A stretch of DNA of 64,000 nucleotides from Microbispora bryophytorum. Lineage in GTDB: Bacteria > Actinomycetota > Actinomycetes > Streptosporangiales > Streptosporangiaceae. A program made the translations under genes and the position numbers. The notes under the pieces were generated by a model. That model made no database searches. It was not told the origin of the DNA and worked only from the letters and a program-made list of their open reading frames with translations. Positions within the stretch are counted from its first letter, which is position 1, and each line of letters begins with the position of its first letter. The stretch covers positions 62,001 through 126,000 of the forward strand of contig NZ_VIRL01000004.1 of NCBI RefSeq assembly GCF_006874465.1, written 5' to 3'. Shown here piece by piece: positions 8,820 through 17,052 of the stretch.

Positions 8820-10409
8820 ATGGACACGTCAACGGCACTGCAGTTTCTCCTGCTTCCGGCCGGCGCCCTCGGCGTCGCCGCCCTGGCCCGATGGCGCGAC
8901 TGGTCGGCCCCGCTGCTCCTGGTGGTGGCGGGCCTGGCCGTCTCCTACGTGCCCGGGGTCCCCGACTACAGACTCGACCCCCACATCGTGCTGGTGGTCT
9001 TCCTGCCGCCGATGCTCTACTCGGCGGCCTTGGACAGCTCATACCTGCGGCTGCGCGACGCCGCCAGATCCGTCGGCCTGCTGGCCGTCGGGCTCGTCCT
9101 GGTGACCACCCTGGTGGTCGGCTTCGTCGCGCACGCGATCATTCCCGAGCTCCCGCTCACGGCGGCCTTCGCGCTCGGCGCGATCGTGGCCCCTCCGGAC
9201 GCCGTGTCGGCGGTCGCCGTCGGACGCAGGCTCGGCCTGCCGCGACGCGCGCTGACCATCCTCGTCGGGGAGAGCCTGTTCAACGACGCCACGGCGCTGA
9301 CCGCCTATCGGGTCGCGATCGGAGCCGTGACCGGCGCCGCCGCCGACCTGCTCGACATCGGCGGGCAGTTCCTCCTGGCCGCCGGTCTCGGCGTGGCCAT
9401 CGGCCTCGTCATCGCCTACCTCGCGGGGTTCGTGCTGCGACGGCTCGACGACGCGCTGATCGCCAACGGGGTCTCGGTGCTCGTGCCGTACGCCGCCTAC
9501 CTCGCGGCCGAAGCCGTGCACGGCTCCGGCGTGATCGCCGTTGTGATCGTCGGCATCTACCTGGGCCACGAGCTCAGCCGGACGACGTACGGCACGCGGC
9601 TGCTGTCGGACGCGGTGTGGAAGGTCGCCGACCTGGTGCTGGAGTCGATCGTGTTCGCGCTGATCGGCCTGCAACTGCGCCCGATCATCGCCGGGCTGAA
9701 CGGCCAGCGGCCCGCAGAGCTGGCGACGTACGCGGTCGTGCTGTTCCTGGTGGTCGTCCTCGTGCGGATCGCGTGGGTGCCGCCCAGCACCTACCTGCCG
9801 GCCATGCTGTCGAAGCGGGTACGCGCCCGGGAGCCCAAAACGCCGTCCTGGCAGAACGTGGTGCTGACGAGCTGGGCGGGCATGCGCGGGGTGGTGTCGC
9901 TGGCCGCGGCCTTCGCCCTGCCCGAGCACTTCCCCCAGCGCAACCTGCTGCTGTTCCTGACGTTCGCGATCGTCGTGGGCACGCTGATCGTCCACGGGCT
10001 CTCGTTCCCCTGGCTGATCAGGCGGCTGGGCGTCTCCACCGCCAGGGAGCGATACGGCGACGACCTCGCGGAGGCGGGCGCCCAGCAGGCCGCCGCGGCC
10101 GCGGCCCTGGCGCGGCTGGAGGAGCTCACCTCCGAGGGCGTGCTGGACGTCCACGAAGAGGTCGTCAACCAGTTGCGCACCCGCTCCCAGCGCCGGGCCC
10201 TGCACGCCTGGGAGCGCCTCGGCGGCGGCACCGGCCCCGCGGGCGAGGAGACGCCCGCCTCGCTCTACCGGCGGCTACGCCGCGAGATGCTCGCCGCGGA
10301 ACGCGAGGTGTTCGTACGGCTGCGCGACGAGCGGCGTATCGACGACGAGGTCCTCCACCGGGTCATGCAGGAGCTCGACTTCGAGGAGGCGACGCTCGAA
10401 CGCGGCTGA
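8820..10409 (+). CDS. Na+/H+ antiporter, CPA1 family
   Basis: Cytoplasmic-membrane sodium/proton exchanger, 529 residues. About 12 hydrophobic helices fill residues 1-410. The family blocks FLPPMLYSAALDSSY, ALGAIVAPPDAVSA (ion-binding aspartate) and ESLFNDATALTAYR are present. The last ~120 residues are hydrophilic and helical, with two acidic/arginine-rich stretches, probably a cytoplasmic regulatory tail. I use ATG 8820; TTG 8817 precedes it directly. No strong Shine-Dalgarno is visible. The gap from 8735 to 8819 holds several GTGGTGAGG-type direct repeats. A UBP zinc-finger gene converges on its 3' end. Confidence 0.93.
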   Translation: MDTSTALQFLLLPAGALGVAALARWRDWSAPLLLVVAGLAVSYVPGVPDYRLDPHIVLVVFLPPMLYSAALDSSYLRLRDAARSVGLLAVGLVLVTTLVVGFVAHAIIPELPLTAAFALGAIVAPPDAVSAVAVGRRLGLPRRALTILVGESLFNDATALTAYRVAIGAVTGAAADLLDIGGQFLLAAGLGVAIGLVIAYLAGFVLRRLDDALIANGVSVLVPYAAYLAAEAVHGSGVIAVVIVGIYLGHELSRTTYGTRLLSDAVWKVADLVLESIVFALIGLQLRPIIAGLNGQRPAELATYAVVLFLVVVLVRIAWVPPSTYLPAMLSKRVRAREPKTPSWQNVVLTSWAGMRGVVSLAAAFALPEHFPQRNLLLFLTFAIVVGTLIVHGLSFPWLIRRLGVSTARERYGDDLAEAGAQQAAAAAALARLEELTSEGVLDVHEEVVNQLRTRSQRRALHAWERLGGGTGPAGEETPASLYRRLRREMLAAEREVFVRLRDERRIDDEVLHRVMQELDFEEATLERG

Positions 10410-10438
10410 GCGGGCTCAGGGGACGGTCTGTGGACGGT

Positions 10439-10699
10439 CTATTGGCCCAGGCGCTGGTCGACGAAGCACCAGCGCCAGTCCTCTCCCGGCTCGAACGAGC
10501 GGATCACCGGGTGGCCGGTCTCCTTGTAGTGGGCGGTGGCGTGCTTGCCGGGAGAGGAGTCGCAGCAGCCGATGTGGCCGCACCCCTGGCATTTGCGGAG
10601 GTGCACCCATCGCATGCCGTGCTCCAGGCACTCCTGGCAGCCTTCGGGCGTGAGCGGCTCAGCGTCGGCCGCCACGAGCAGGTGTTCGCAGTTCCCCAT
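10439..10699 (-). CDS. UBP-type zinc-finger protein
   Basis: 86-residue single-domain protein. Cysteines and histidines in GCQECLEHGMRWVHLRKCQGCGHIGCCDSS, then KHATAHYKETGHPVI and the aromatic EDWRWCFVD, reproduce the zinc-finger-UBP fold known from eukaryotic deubiquitinases (described here in parts; positions about 19-83). Bacterial stand-alone copies occur widely in actinobacteria, and I recall them near or fused to Na+/H+ antiporters, as seen here with the antiporter 29 bases away and convergent. The ATG at 10699 (MGNCEHLL) is chosen; the upstream frame extension is Arg/Gly low-complexity. Ligand unknown; ubiquitin-like C-terminal diglycine peptides are the eukaryotic ligand. Confidence 0.88.
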   Translation of the reverse strand: MGNCEHLLVAADAEPLTPEGCQECLEHGMRWVHLRKCQGCGHIGCCDSSPGKHATAHYKETGHPVIRSFEPGEDWRWCFVDQRLGQ

Positions 10700-10870
10700 G
10701 TCGCAGATGTTACGGCGCGAGCCGGGGTGCGCGCCGCGCCCCCGTGCCCTCGTGCCCCTGCCCCCGTGCTGCGTACCCGCGCCCCGGCCCCGTGCCCCTG
10801 CGCCGGGTACGCCGAACCTCCACAAACTCCCCCTCGGGATCTGCACACGGCTTCCGTAGGTTCGTGGGCC

Positions 10871-11587
10871 ATGACGACGACGGTCGACACGGGCGACTTC
10901 ACCGCCTGGTTACGCGACTTCGAGGGCGCGGCGCTGCTGCGGAGCACCTGGGGCGATCCCGACTGGAGCGCCGGAGCGCGGCTGGAGCCCGCCCTCGTAC
11001 GGAGCCTCCAGCGGTTCCAGGTGGGGGAGGCCGGCGACGGCGCCCACCTCATGGACAAGGCCCGCCGGGCGGGCGACCCCGTGTACGCGGAGGCGGTCCG
11101 CCTGTTCGTGGCCGAGGAGCGCGAGCACGCCCGCCTGCTCGGCCGGCTCCTGGAGGCGGCGGGCGCGGCGACGATCTGCGGCCACTGGACCGACGCGGTC
11201 TTCGTCCGGCTGCGGCGGATCCTCGGACTGCGCACGGAGCTGATGGTCCTGATGCTCGCCGAGGTGGTCGCGCTCGGCTACTACCGGGCCGTGCGCGACG
11301 GCGTCCTGGACCTGCTCGCCGCGGAGGTCGCGGGCCGGATCCTCGCCGACGAGCTGCGCCATGTGCCCTTCCACCGTGACCGGCTGCGGTGGTCCTTCCG
11401 GAGGTCCTCCCGGTTGTCGCGGGGGATCGCCTCGGCCCTGTGGTGGGCGCTGCTGGCGGGCGTGCTGGCCGTGGTAGCCCTCGATCACGGCGACGCCCTG
11501 CACGGGGCCGGAGTGTCCAGGACCGCCTTGGCCCGCGAGGTCGCGGGGTATTTCCGCGGCGTAGTCGCCGAGGTGATGGCGAGGTGA
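10871..11587 (+). CDS. Ferritin-like diiron protein with C-terminal membrane helix
   Basis: 238 residues. The metal ligands of a four-helix ferritin-like bundle can be read: E53, E83-x-x-H86 (EEREH), E131 and E161-x-x-H164 (DELRH). This is the E/ExxH/E/ExxH pattern of the superfamily. A hydrophobic stretch at about residues 188-206 (ALWWALLAGVLAVVAL) suggests membrane attachment after the bundle, which is unusual for plain ferritins and more like membrane-bound ferritin-like or fatty-acid-desaturase-like proteins. Substrate is not deducible. The ATG at 10871 is 171 bases from the divergent zinc-finger gene. Confidence 0.78.
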   Translation: MTTTVDTGDFTAWLRDFEGAALLRSTWGDPDWSAGARLEPALVRSLQRFQVGEAGDGAHLMDKARRAGDPVYAEAVRLFVAEEREHARLLGRLLEAAGAATICGHWTDAVFVRLRRILGLRTELMVLMLAEVVALGYYRAVRDGVLDLLAAEVAGRILADELRHVPFHRDRLRWSFRRSSRLSRGIASALWWALLAGVLAVVALDHGDALHGAGVSRTALAREVAGYFRGVVAEVMAR

Positions 11588-11634
11588 TGACGCGGTGACG
11601 ATGCGTGACGACGCCGTGATTGGCGTGATGACGT

Positions 11635-11685
11635 ATGACCGTGATGCAGGTCATCACGCTGCGGCATGACCGTGATGAGGGTCAT
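11635..11685. promoter_or_regulatory. Two copies of a palindrome ATGACC-N8-GGTCAT
   Basis: Perfect inverted repeats at 11635-11654 and 11666-11685, 31 bases apart (about three helical turns), in the 200-base gap between the ferritin-like gene and the lipoprotein gene. The two copies sit in a larger 31-bp direct repeat that includes GCTGCGG. The spacing and symmetry suggest tandem binding sites for a dimeric regulator. The regulator is unknown. Confidence 0.5.
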
Positions 11686-11787
11686 GAGGCTGCGGCGGTG
11701 CCGGGGGAGGTGCGTGCGGAGGCCCCCGAAGGGCTCCCCGCTTTCGGTCCCGCGGCGAGCGGGCCGCGGTTGGGTAGGGTGATCGGC

Positions 11788-12153
11788 ATGCGACTCCTCC
11801 CGTCCGCCGCCGCCTGCGCGGCCGCCGTCCTGCTCGCCTCCGGCTGCGCGAGCGCGGACAAGGCGCAGACGTGCGCCGAGGCGACGCGGCTCATCGGCCA
11901 GACCATCAGCGGGATCGGCAACGTTGTGGACGACCCCGCCGCCATGCGCAAGAAGATCGAGGACGGCGCCGCAGATCTGGAGGACATGGCGAACAAGGCC
12001 GCCGACACCACGCTCAGGGACGCCCTCCAGGGGCTCGCCGACAGCCTTCAGAAGCTCGACGTCAAGGACGCCAACGCGGCGGTGGACGCGGCGCAGAAGG
12101 TCGCCACCGACGGCGCGAACCACCTGCGCGAGGTCAGCCAGGCCTGCATCTGA
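11788..12153 (+). CDS. Small lipoprotein of unknown function
   Basis: 121 residues. A hydrophobic signal ends in the lipobox LASGC with the lipidated cysteine at residue 20. The mature part is a mostly helical, Ala/Asp/Lys-rich chain (TISGIGNVVDDPAAMRKK, LQGLADSLQKLDVKDANAAV) with two further cysteines (in AQTCAEA and QACI) that could form a disulfide. AGGGTG upstream supports ATG 11788. Nothing in the fold is recognised; a substrate-binding or envelope structural role is possible. Confidence 0.8.
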   Translation: MRLLPSAAACAAAVLLASGCASADKAQTCAEATRLIGQTISGIGNVVDDPAAMRKKIEDGAADLEDMANKAADTTLRDALQGLADSLQKLDVKDANAAVDAAQKVATDGANHLREVSQACI

Positions 12154-12310
12154 CCCTGGCGGCCGGCGCCGATTCGCCCGCTGCGCCGGCTCGGGCGTGG
12201 GCCGTGAGGGTGCCTGTCCCCTCCCGGCCGGGCCGAGTGCCGGCGTGACCGCCACGCTAAGGAGCAACCCGGCAAATCCATGGGAAAAGGGGCACAAATA
12301 GCGTTCTCCC

Positions 12311-12646
12311 GTGGAAGAGAACGAACCCGACCCTCGCTTCGTCCTCGCCAACGAGCGTACGTTCCTCACCTGGATCAGCACCTCCCTCGCGCTGAGCGCG
12401 GGCGGCATCGCCATCGCGGTCGTCCCCGGGGACGTCTTCGTGCCGTGGGTGCGTACGCTGCTCGCCGTCGTGCTCGTGCTGCTGTCCGCCGTGGCGGCCG
12501 GCTCGGCCTATCCCCGCTGGCGGCACATCGACCGGGCGCTCCGGCAGGACCGCGCGCTCCCGCCGCCGGCCCTGGCCCCCCTGTTCGGGTACGGCGTGGC
12601 CGGGGTGGCCGTCCTGGCCCTGCTCCTCATCCTCCTGGCACGATGA
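12311..12646 (+). CDS. DUF202 (YidH-like) membrane protein
   Basis: 111 residues, three predicted membrane helices (about 26-42, 47-66, 89-110). The N-terminal FVLANERTFLTWISTSLALSA is the DUF202 signature. Function unknown in the family. The GTG start is chosen because the frame is closed upstream by TAG at 12299; ribosome site is weak. The second DUF202 gene follows after 7 bases. The preceding 157-base gap shows no clear motif. Confidence 0.85.
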   Translation: MEENEPDPRFVLANERTFLTWISTSLALSAGGIAIAVVPGDVFVPWVRTLLAVVLVLLSAVAAGSAYPRWRHIDRALRQDRALPPPALAPLFGYGVAGVAVLALLLILLAR

Positions 12647-12653
12647 GCGGCGC

Positions 12654-12980
12654 GTGAGCCGCGAGACGAGGCCGGGCCTGCACAGTGAGCGGACCCGCAT
12701 GGCCTGGGTCCGCACGGCCGTGACCATGGCGGGCTCGGGTGTCGGAGCGGCGGGGATCATGGTCCGCCACGACCTGCCCGGCCTCGCCGTCCCCTTCGCG
12801 GCGGCCGCGCTGGCCGGGGCGGTCCTGCTGCTGCGCACCGGGAGGCGGCACCGCGCCCCGGGGCGGATGCTCCGGCACGGGCGCCCGCTCGATCACCGGC
12901 TGGACGCCCGCATCGCCTGGGCGGGCGCGCTGGCCGTCGCCGCCGCGGCGCTGGTCGCGGTGCTCGCACTGGCCGCATGA
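12654..12980 (+). CDS. DUF202 membrane protein, second copy
   Basis: 108 residues with GLHSERTRMAWVRTAVTMAG, the arginine/tryptophan-containing DUF202 opening, then three membrane helices. GTG start 7 bases after the first DUF202 stop, so the two are co-transcribed and probably form a hetero-oligomer. The pair shares only the family motif with each other, typical of paired DUF202 genes in actinobacteria. Confidence 0.82.
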   Translation: MSRETRPGLHSERTRMAWVRTAVTMAGSGVGAAGIMVRHDLPGLAVPFAAAALAGAVLLLRTGRRHRAPGRMLRHGRPLDHRLDARIAWAGALAVAAAALVAVLALAA

Positions 12981-13095
12981 ACCCACCAGTCCGGCGGAGC
13001 CGGAAGGGACGTCGCTCCCGCGCGGCTCGCTCGCTCCTCCGCGCCGTCACGCGGAACGGCAGGTCGCCGAGGGGAGTCGCGGCCGGAAGGATCTT

Positions 13096-14007
13096 TCAGA
13101 TCGCCGGCACGGCTTCCATCGTGTGCGGGCGGGCGCTGGTCTCCAGCCGGACGCCGCCGATGGCCGTCACCGCCGCCTTGTCCGCGTTCTTCCCCGCCCA
13201 CGCCTCCGCCTGCCCGCGCAGGGTCCGATCGGGAGAAAGCAGAGTGTCCGCCATCATCGAGAAGAGACTCGTGCACGGCTTCGATCCGACGCCGAGATCG
13301 CAGCGGGCTTTCACGGACACCACCTTGTCCGGCCCGTCGTACCAGATGTAGACGGACATGTGGAGCCTGGTGGCGTCGCCGGGCCGGCAGATCATCCCCA
13401 TCTTGGCGCCGGTCAGCGGGTCGGACGCCGTGGACCTCGTGCATCTCCAGGAATTGGCCGCCTGCAGCCAGTTCACCGCGACCATGTTGAGCGTCACCTT
13501 GGGCAGGTACCGCTGCTTTCCCATGGGGAACCTCCCAGGGAACGAGGGCGCGGGGGCGTCCGTCACCGGTTCGGTGGTCGCCAGGCCGGCGGCTGCGCCG
13601 ACGAGCCCGCCAAGCGCCAGCGCCGCGATCAGCGTACCCGCCGTGACCAGCACGAATACCGCGGTTCCCGTCCGGCGGGGCCGAGGGCCGGCGCCGGAGG
13701 GGGCCGGAGTGGGAGCCCCGGTCCCGGGGGGCGCGTACGGGGGCGCCTGCGGGCCGGCATGCTGCTGAGCCGACTGCGCCCCGGGTGTGTGCGGCCAGGG
13801 CGAGGCCGCGGACGGATGACCGGTCGCAGGCCAGGGAGGCGGCGGCACGTTGAGGCCCTGCTGAGCGGGTGTTCCCGGAGGGGGCGGCACGCTGGGGCCG
13901 TGGGTGGCCGGTCCGGGAGGCGGCGGCGCCTGCACCGGCTGCCAGGTGGCGCCGTCCCACCAGAACCTGCCGTCGGGAGAGTACGGCCAGCCGGGTGGAG
14001 CCGCCAT
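13096..14007 (-). CDS. DUF2510 membrane protein with Pro-rich linker and extracellular domain
   Basis: 303 residues. Residues 1-25 (MAAPPGWPYSPDGRFWWDGATW) form a DUF2510 motif, a short tryptophan-rich cytoplasmic module. A Pro/Gly/Ala linker to about residue 115 is followed by one membrane helix (AVFVLVTAGTLIAALALGGL) and a ~150-residue outside domain with paired cysteines (WRCTRS, MICRPG, RCDLG, PCTSL). GAGGAG precedes the ATG. The start overlaps the stop of the upstream minus-strand gene (TGATG), so the two are translationally coupled and may act together. Function unknown. Confidence 0.8.
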   Translation of the reverse strand: MAAPPGWPYSPDGRFWWDGATWQPVQAPPPPGPATHGPSVPPPPGTPAQQGLNVPPPPWPATGHPSAASPWPHTPGAQSAQQHAGPQAPPYAPPGTGAPTPAPSGAGPRPRRTGTAVFVLVTAGTLIAALALGGLVGAAAGLATTEPVTDAPAPSFPGRFPMGKQRYLPKVTLNMVAVNWLQAANSWRCTRSTASDPLTGAKMGMICRPGDATRLHMSVYIWYDGPDKVVSVKARCDLGVGSKPCTSLFSMMADTLLSPDRTLRGQAEAWAGKNADKAAVTAIGGVRLETSARPHTMEAVPAI

Positions 14008-14570
14008 CAGTGTCTCCTCTTCATCGTGAGTTCGATGGATCGGGTGTTCGCGTTCCGCTCCACCGTGTACTCCCAATCGAGAACGTAGGTGATGTCCCCG
14101 TCGCCGGCGATCTGCTCGGCCAGCCAGCCGCCGACCTTCTTGACCGTCGAAGGATCGTCACGGTGGGGCAGCATCGCGAACCACGACATGTAGTCCAGTC
14201 CGGCCGCCGCCGTGGTGCTGTCCGGGTTGATGATCCTGGCCTCGACCTTGCTGATGTATTCGTAGAAGTCCGTCACGTTGCCGGCGCGGAAGAGGTCCGC
14301 CTCGAACCGCACTCTGCCGATTCTCAGCTCACAGGACCAGAACAGCCTCTTGTCGGCGCAGGTGTGCCCCTGGCCCTGCAGCGCCTCGACCACGGTGCCG
14401 ATCGAGAGGCCGGGAACGCAGTCGTGGCCGCAGTATTTCGTGTCCTGCTCGCGATCGATGCGGGCGACGGCGTAAGCGCCGGCGCCCGCGATCAGGAAGA
14501 CGACCAGGCCGACCGCCACGACCACCATCCGGCGAGACCCGCGGCCACTCCGCGTCAACTCCACAGTCAC
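14007..14570 (-). CDS. Bitopic membrane protein, unknown function
   Basis: 187 residues from GTG 14570. A basic N-terminus (RSGRGSRRM) precedes one helix (VVVAVGLVVFLIAGAGAYAV), so the bulk lies outside. The outside part has cysteines in KYCGHDC, HTCADKR and WSCEL, suggesting two disulfides, and ends in a WEYTV/RSIELTMKRRH strand region. Another start at ATG ~14522 would begin at the helix. The stop is overlapped by the DUF2510 gene. The two outside domains have a similar size and cysteine number, which hints at related folds, though I cannot align them by eye. Confidence 0.7.
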   Translation of the reverse strand: MTVELTRSGRGSRRMVVVAVGLVVFLIAGAGAYAVARIDREQDTKYCGHDCVPGLSIGTVVEALQGQGHTCADKRLFWSCELRIGRVRFEADLFRAGNVTDFYEYISKVEARIINPDSTTAAAGLDYMSWFAMLPHRDDPSTVKKVGGWLAEQIAGDGDITYVLDWEYTVERNANTRSIELTMKRRH

Positions 14571-14699
14571 GAAGACGGAGTATGGCAACAAAGCCCCAAA
14601 TCTGGGACAAATTCGCGAATATCGCCGAGCTGAGCCGAGCCTCGCGCCGCCGCGGGGCCGGCGGGCAGGGCGCCGAGCGGGGGCAAGCGGGCCGGTCGT

Positions 14700-14733
14700 G
14701 GAGGCGTCCGGCGGCAGGCCGCCGGACGCCTCC
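14700..14733 (-). terminator. Intrinsic-type terminator of the lysozyme-like gene
   Basis: Perfect 15-bp stem (14700-14714 with 14719-14733) and a 4-base loop, 7 bases beyond the minus-strand stop at 14741. There is no U-tract, as is usual in high-GC actinobacteria. Confidence 0.8.
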
Positions 14734-14740
14734 GCCCGGG

Positions 14741-15256
14741 TCAGTACCAGTTGTGGGACCGGAAGTGGCCCCAGGCGCCGCACGGCGATCCGTATCGGCC
14801 CTTGATGTATCGCAGCCCCCATCTGATCTGGGTCTGCGGGTTGAACCGCCAGTCGCCGGCGACGTAGCCCATCTTCCGTCCGGGCAGCGCCTGCGGGATG
14901 CCGTAGGCGCCCGAGCCCTGGTTGTAGGCCCGGTGGTCCCAGTTGCTCTCCCTGGTCCAGAGGCTGTCCAAGCACTGGAACTGCTGACCCGACCAGGTGT
15001 GGCGGGTGACGAGCCGGAAGGCGTAGGCCTTGCTGAGGGTCTTCGCCGGCGCCTGGCGGAACCGGGGCGGCCGCGCCGTCACCCGCGTCGTCCACACTCC
15101 GACGTGGGTGACGGGCCGCACGCTCTCCCCGGTCTGCTCCGCGGCAGCCCACTCGCCGGCCCATTCGCCGGCCCACGCCACTCCGCTTCCGCCACCGGCG
15201 ACGGTGGCCGCGATGACGGCGGCGACTGTGTTGCGTAGAACGCTTCTGCTGTCCAA
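14741..15256 (-). CDS. Secreted lysozyme-like (transglycosylase SLT-type) protein
   Basis: 171 residues. A signal peptide (to about residue 28, GVAWA) is followed by a linker and a C-terminal lysozyme-fold domain: CLDSLWTRESNWDHRAYN carries the likely catalytic glutamate, then GAYGIPQALPGRKM, a PQTQIRWGLRYIKGRYG helix and the terminal CGAWGHF. This is the domain of actinobacterial resuscitation/transglycosylase-like proteins that cut peptidoglycan. I choose TTG 15256 (AAGGA five bases upstream) because the only in-frame ATG would put an Arg-rich stretch before the signal. Expected outside the membrane, in cell-wall turnover. Confidence 0.83.
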   Translation of the reverse strand: MDSRSVLRNTVAAVIAATVAGGGSGVAWAGEWAGEWAAAEQTGESVRPVTHVGVWTTRVTARPPRFRQAPAKTLSKAYAFRLVTRHTWSGQQFQCLDSLWTRESNWDHRAYNQGSGAYGIPQALPGRKMGYVAGDWRFNPQTQIRWGLRYIKGRYGSPCGAWGHFRSHNWY

Positions 15257-15569
15257 ATCGGTCCTTGTCGTCGGGTCGCGTGCGGAAGGCGGGCGCGCAT
15301 GGCGCCCGCCGCGCGGCCGCGCGCCCATGGCGTGGGCGCCGCCGTCCGCTCGGCCCGCACCGGATCACCACGAACTTCCGGCGGGCACCGCGACGGGTCC
15401 TCACGCGGATTGAAATACGGCCGCCCGCCTGCCCGGCGGCATTCGCGGCACGATGCGGACGGTTCTTTGCCGATCCACCCCCAACGCCTACCGTTCCCGG
15501 GGACGTGGCTTACCGTTCAAGGCGCGCCCTGCGGCGAGAACGGACGGGACCCTCGTTTAGGGTGCGGAC
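15257..15569. other. 313-base divergent intergenic region
   Basis: Lies between the lysozyme-like gene and glutathione peroxidase. It contains a 9-bp stem (15288-15296 with 15302-15310) in the 5' leader of the lysozyme-like gene and further GC-rich inverted segments. Such genes often carry long leaders with a c-di-AMP riboswitch in related bacteria, but I cannot fold or match one here. No ORF is convincing. Confidence 0.4.
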
Positions 15570-16058
15570 ATGAGCGTTCTCGATATTCCGGTGACCACGA
15601 TCGACGGCGAGGGCACGACCCTCGGCGACCTGCTCGGCGGCGGGGCCGCCCTGGTGGTCAACGTGGCGTCCAGGTGCGGGCTGACCCCGCAGTACGAGGG
15701 CCTGGTCGCGCTCCAGCGGGCGTACGCCGATCGCGGATTCACCGTCGTCGGCGTGCCCTGCAACCAGTTCATGGGCCAGGAGCCCGGCTCGGCGGAGGAG
15801 ATCAAGGAATTCTGCTCCACGACCTACGGCGTGGACTTCCCGTTGCTGGACAAGACCGAGGTCAACGGCCCGGGGCGGCATCCTCTCTACGCCGCGCTGA
15901 CCGAGGTCCCCGACACGGAGGGCGAGGCGGGTGACATCCAGTGGAACTTCGAGAAGTTCCTGGTCGCCGCCGACGGCCAGGTGGTGGCCAGGTTCCGGCC
16001 CCGCGTCGTCCCGGAGGCCCCGGAGATCGCCGAGGCGATCGAGAAGGTCATCGCCTAG
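15570..16058 (+). CDS. Glutathione peroxidase-family thiol peroxidase
   Basis: 162 residues, normal length. Thioredoxin-fold peroxidase with NVASRCGLTPQY (peroxidatic cysteine, Cys rather than selenocysteine), VPCNQFMGQEPGS (active-site glutamine, and a cysteine) and IQWNFEKFLV (tryptophan and asparagine). It reduces hydroperoxides in the cytoplasm; in actinobacteria the electron donor is more likely thioredoxin or mycothiol than glutathione. The 3' end overlaps the convergent LacI gene by 11 bases. Confidence 0.93.
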   Translation: MSVLDIPVTTIDGEGTTLGDLLGGGAALVVNVASRCGLTPQYEGLVALQRAYADRGFTVVGVPCNQFMGQEPGSAEEIKEFCSTTYGVDFPLLDKTEVNGPGRHPLYAALTEVPDTEGEAGDIQWNFEKFLVAADGQVVARFRPRVVPEAPEIAEAIEKVIA

Positions 16059-17052
16059 GCGATGACACCTTGGGCCCGCAGCTCGCTCGTACGACGAGCT
16101 GTGTGGGCAGCGTGACGGCCGGAGGACGCCTGCCGTGCCGCAGCACCAGCTCCGCGGCGCGATAGCCGATGTCCTGGGCCGGCTGGGCGATCACCGTCAG
16201 CGGCGGGGAGCACAGCTCGGCCCAGGGCACGTCGTCGAACATGATGAGCGACACGTCCCTGGGGATGCGCACGTCCAGCTCGCGGGCGGCCAGCACGGCC
16301 GCCTCCCCGAGCACGTTGCCGCCCGCGATCACCGCGGTGACGTCCGGCCGGTGCTGCAGCAGGCCCGCGGCCGCGGCGTAGGCGGAGTCGCGGCTCGACC
16401 GGGCGTGCACCACCAGATCCCGGTCGGCGGGCAGGCCCAGTGAGGCGATCGCGGCCCTGAACGCGGCCACCCGCTGTGACTGCGCGTGCCGGCCGATATA
16501 GGCGATCTTCCGGTGGCCCAGCCCGGCCAGGTACTCCACCGCCGTCAGCACCCCCGCCCGGTCGTCGGGCACCACGCTGGGCACGTCCGTGCGCACCCGC
16601 CGGTCGGCGAACACGACGTTCAGTCCCGCACGCAGGGCGGGCGCCCACATCTCGCCGTCCCCGGACGGCACCGCGATCACCCGGTCCATGCTCTGCTCGA
16701 TGAGCGTGCCGATCAGCTCGGCCTCCCGCTCGGGGTCGTCGCCGGTGACCCCCACCGTGACGGGCTCGCCGTACGACCGGGCGCACGACAGCACGCCGTC
16801 GGTCAGCCGCGCGTAGAAGCTGTCGGTGATGTCGGGGACCAGCAGGCCGATGCCGCCCGTCCGCCGGCGCCTCAGGTTGCGTCCCAGCGCGCTCGGCCGG
16901 TAGTCGAGCCGCGCCGCGGCGGCGAGCACCTTCTCGCGGGTCTCGGCGCTCGCCGAGCCGCCCGACAGGACCCGGGACACGGTGGCCACCCCGACCCCGG
17001 CCGCCTCCGCCACTTCCTTGATCGTTATCCGCCCCTGCGATGGACCGCTCAT
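16048..17052 (-). CDS. LacI-family sugar-responsive repressor
   Basis: 334 residues. The N-terminal helix-turn-helix and hinge (ITIKEVAEAAGVGVATVSRVL, split here as residues 9-29) and a periplasmic-binding-protein-like effector domain (GLLVPDITDSFYARL, VIAGGNVLGEAAV, SLIMFDDVPWAELCSPPLT) are clear. ATG 17052 lies inside a 16-bp palindrome, a likely autoregulatory operator. It is divergent from msiK, so it probably also controls msiK. Inducer sugar unknown. Confidence 0.93.
   Translation of the reverse strand: MSGPSQGRITIKEVAEAAGVGVATVSRVLSGGSASAETREKVLAAAARLDYRPSALGRNLRRRRTGGIGLLVPDITDSFYARLTDGVLSCARSYGEPVTVGVTGDDPEREAELIGTLIEQSMDRVIAVPSGDGEMWAPALRAGLNVVFADRRVRTDVPSVVPDDRAGVLTAVEYLAGLGHRKIAYIGRHAQSQRVAAFRAAIASLGLPADRDLVVHARSSRDSAYAAAAGLLQHRPDVTAVIAGGNVLGEAAVLAARELDVRIPRDVSLIMFDDVPWAELCSPPLTVIAQPAQDIGYRAAELVLRHGRRPPAVTLPTQLVVRASCGPKVSSPRR

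Noticed and set aside
8891-10868. Long open frame on the plus strand over the antiporter gene
   Set aside because: It is the shifted frame of a GC-biased gene, Arg/Ala/Gly-rich with no domain; only the part from 10871 on is a real gene.
15257-15500. c-di-AMP (ydaO-type) riboswitch before the lysozyme-like gene
   Set aside because: Such leaders are known for related genes, but I could not match the conserved core by eye. Infernal with RF00379 would decide.
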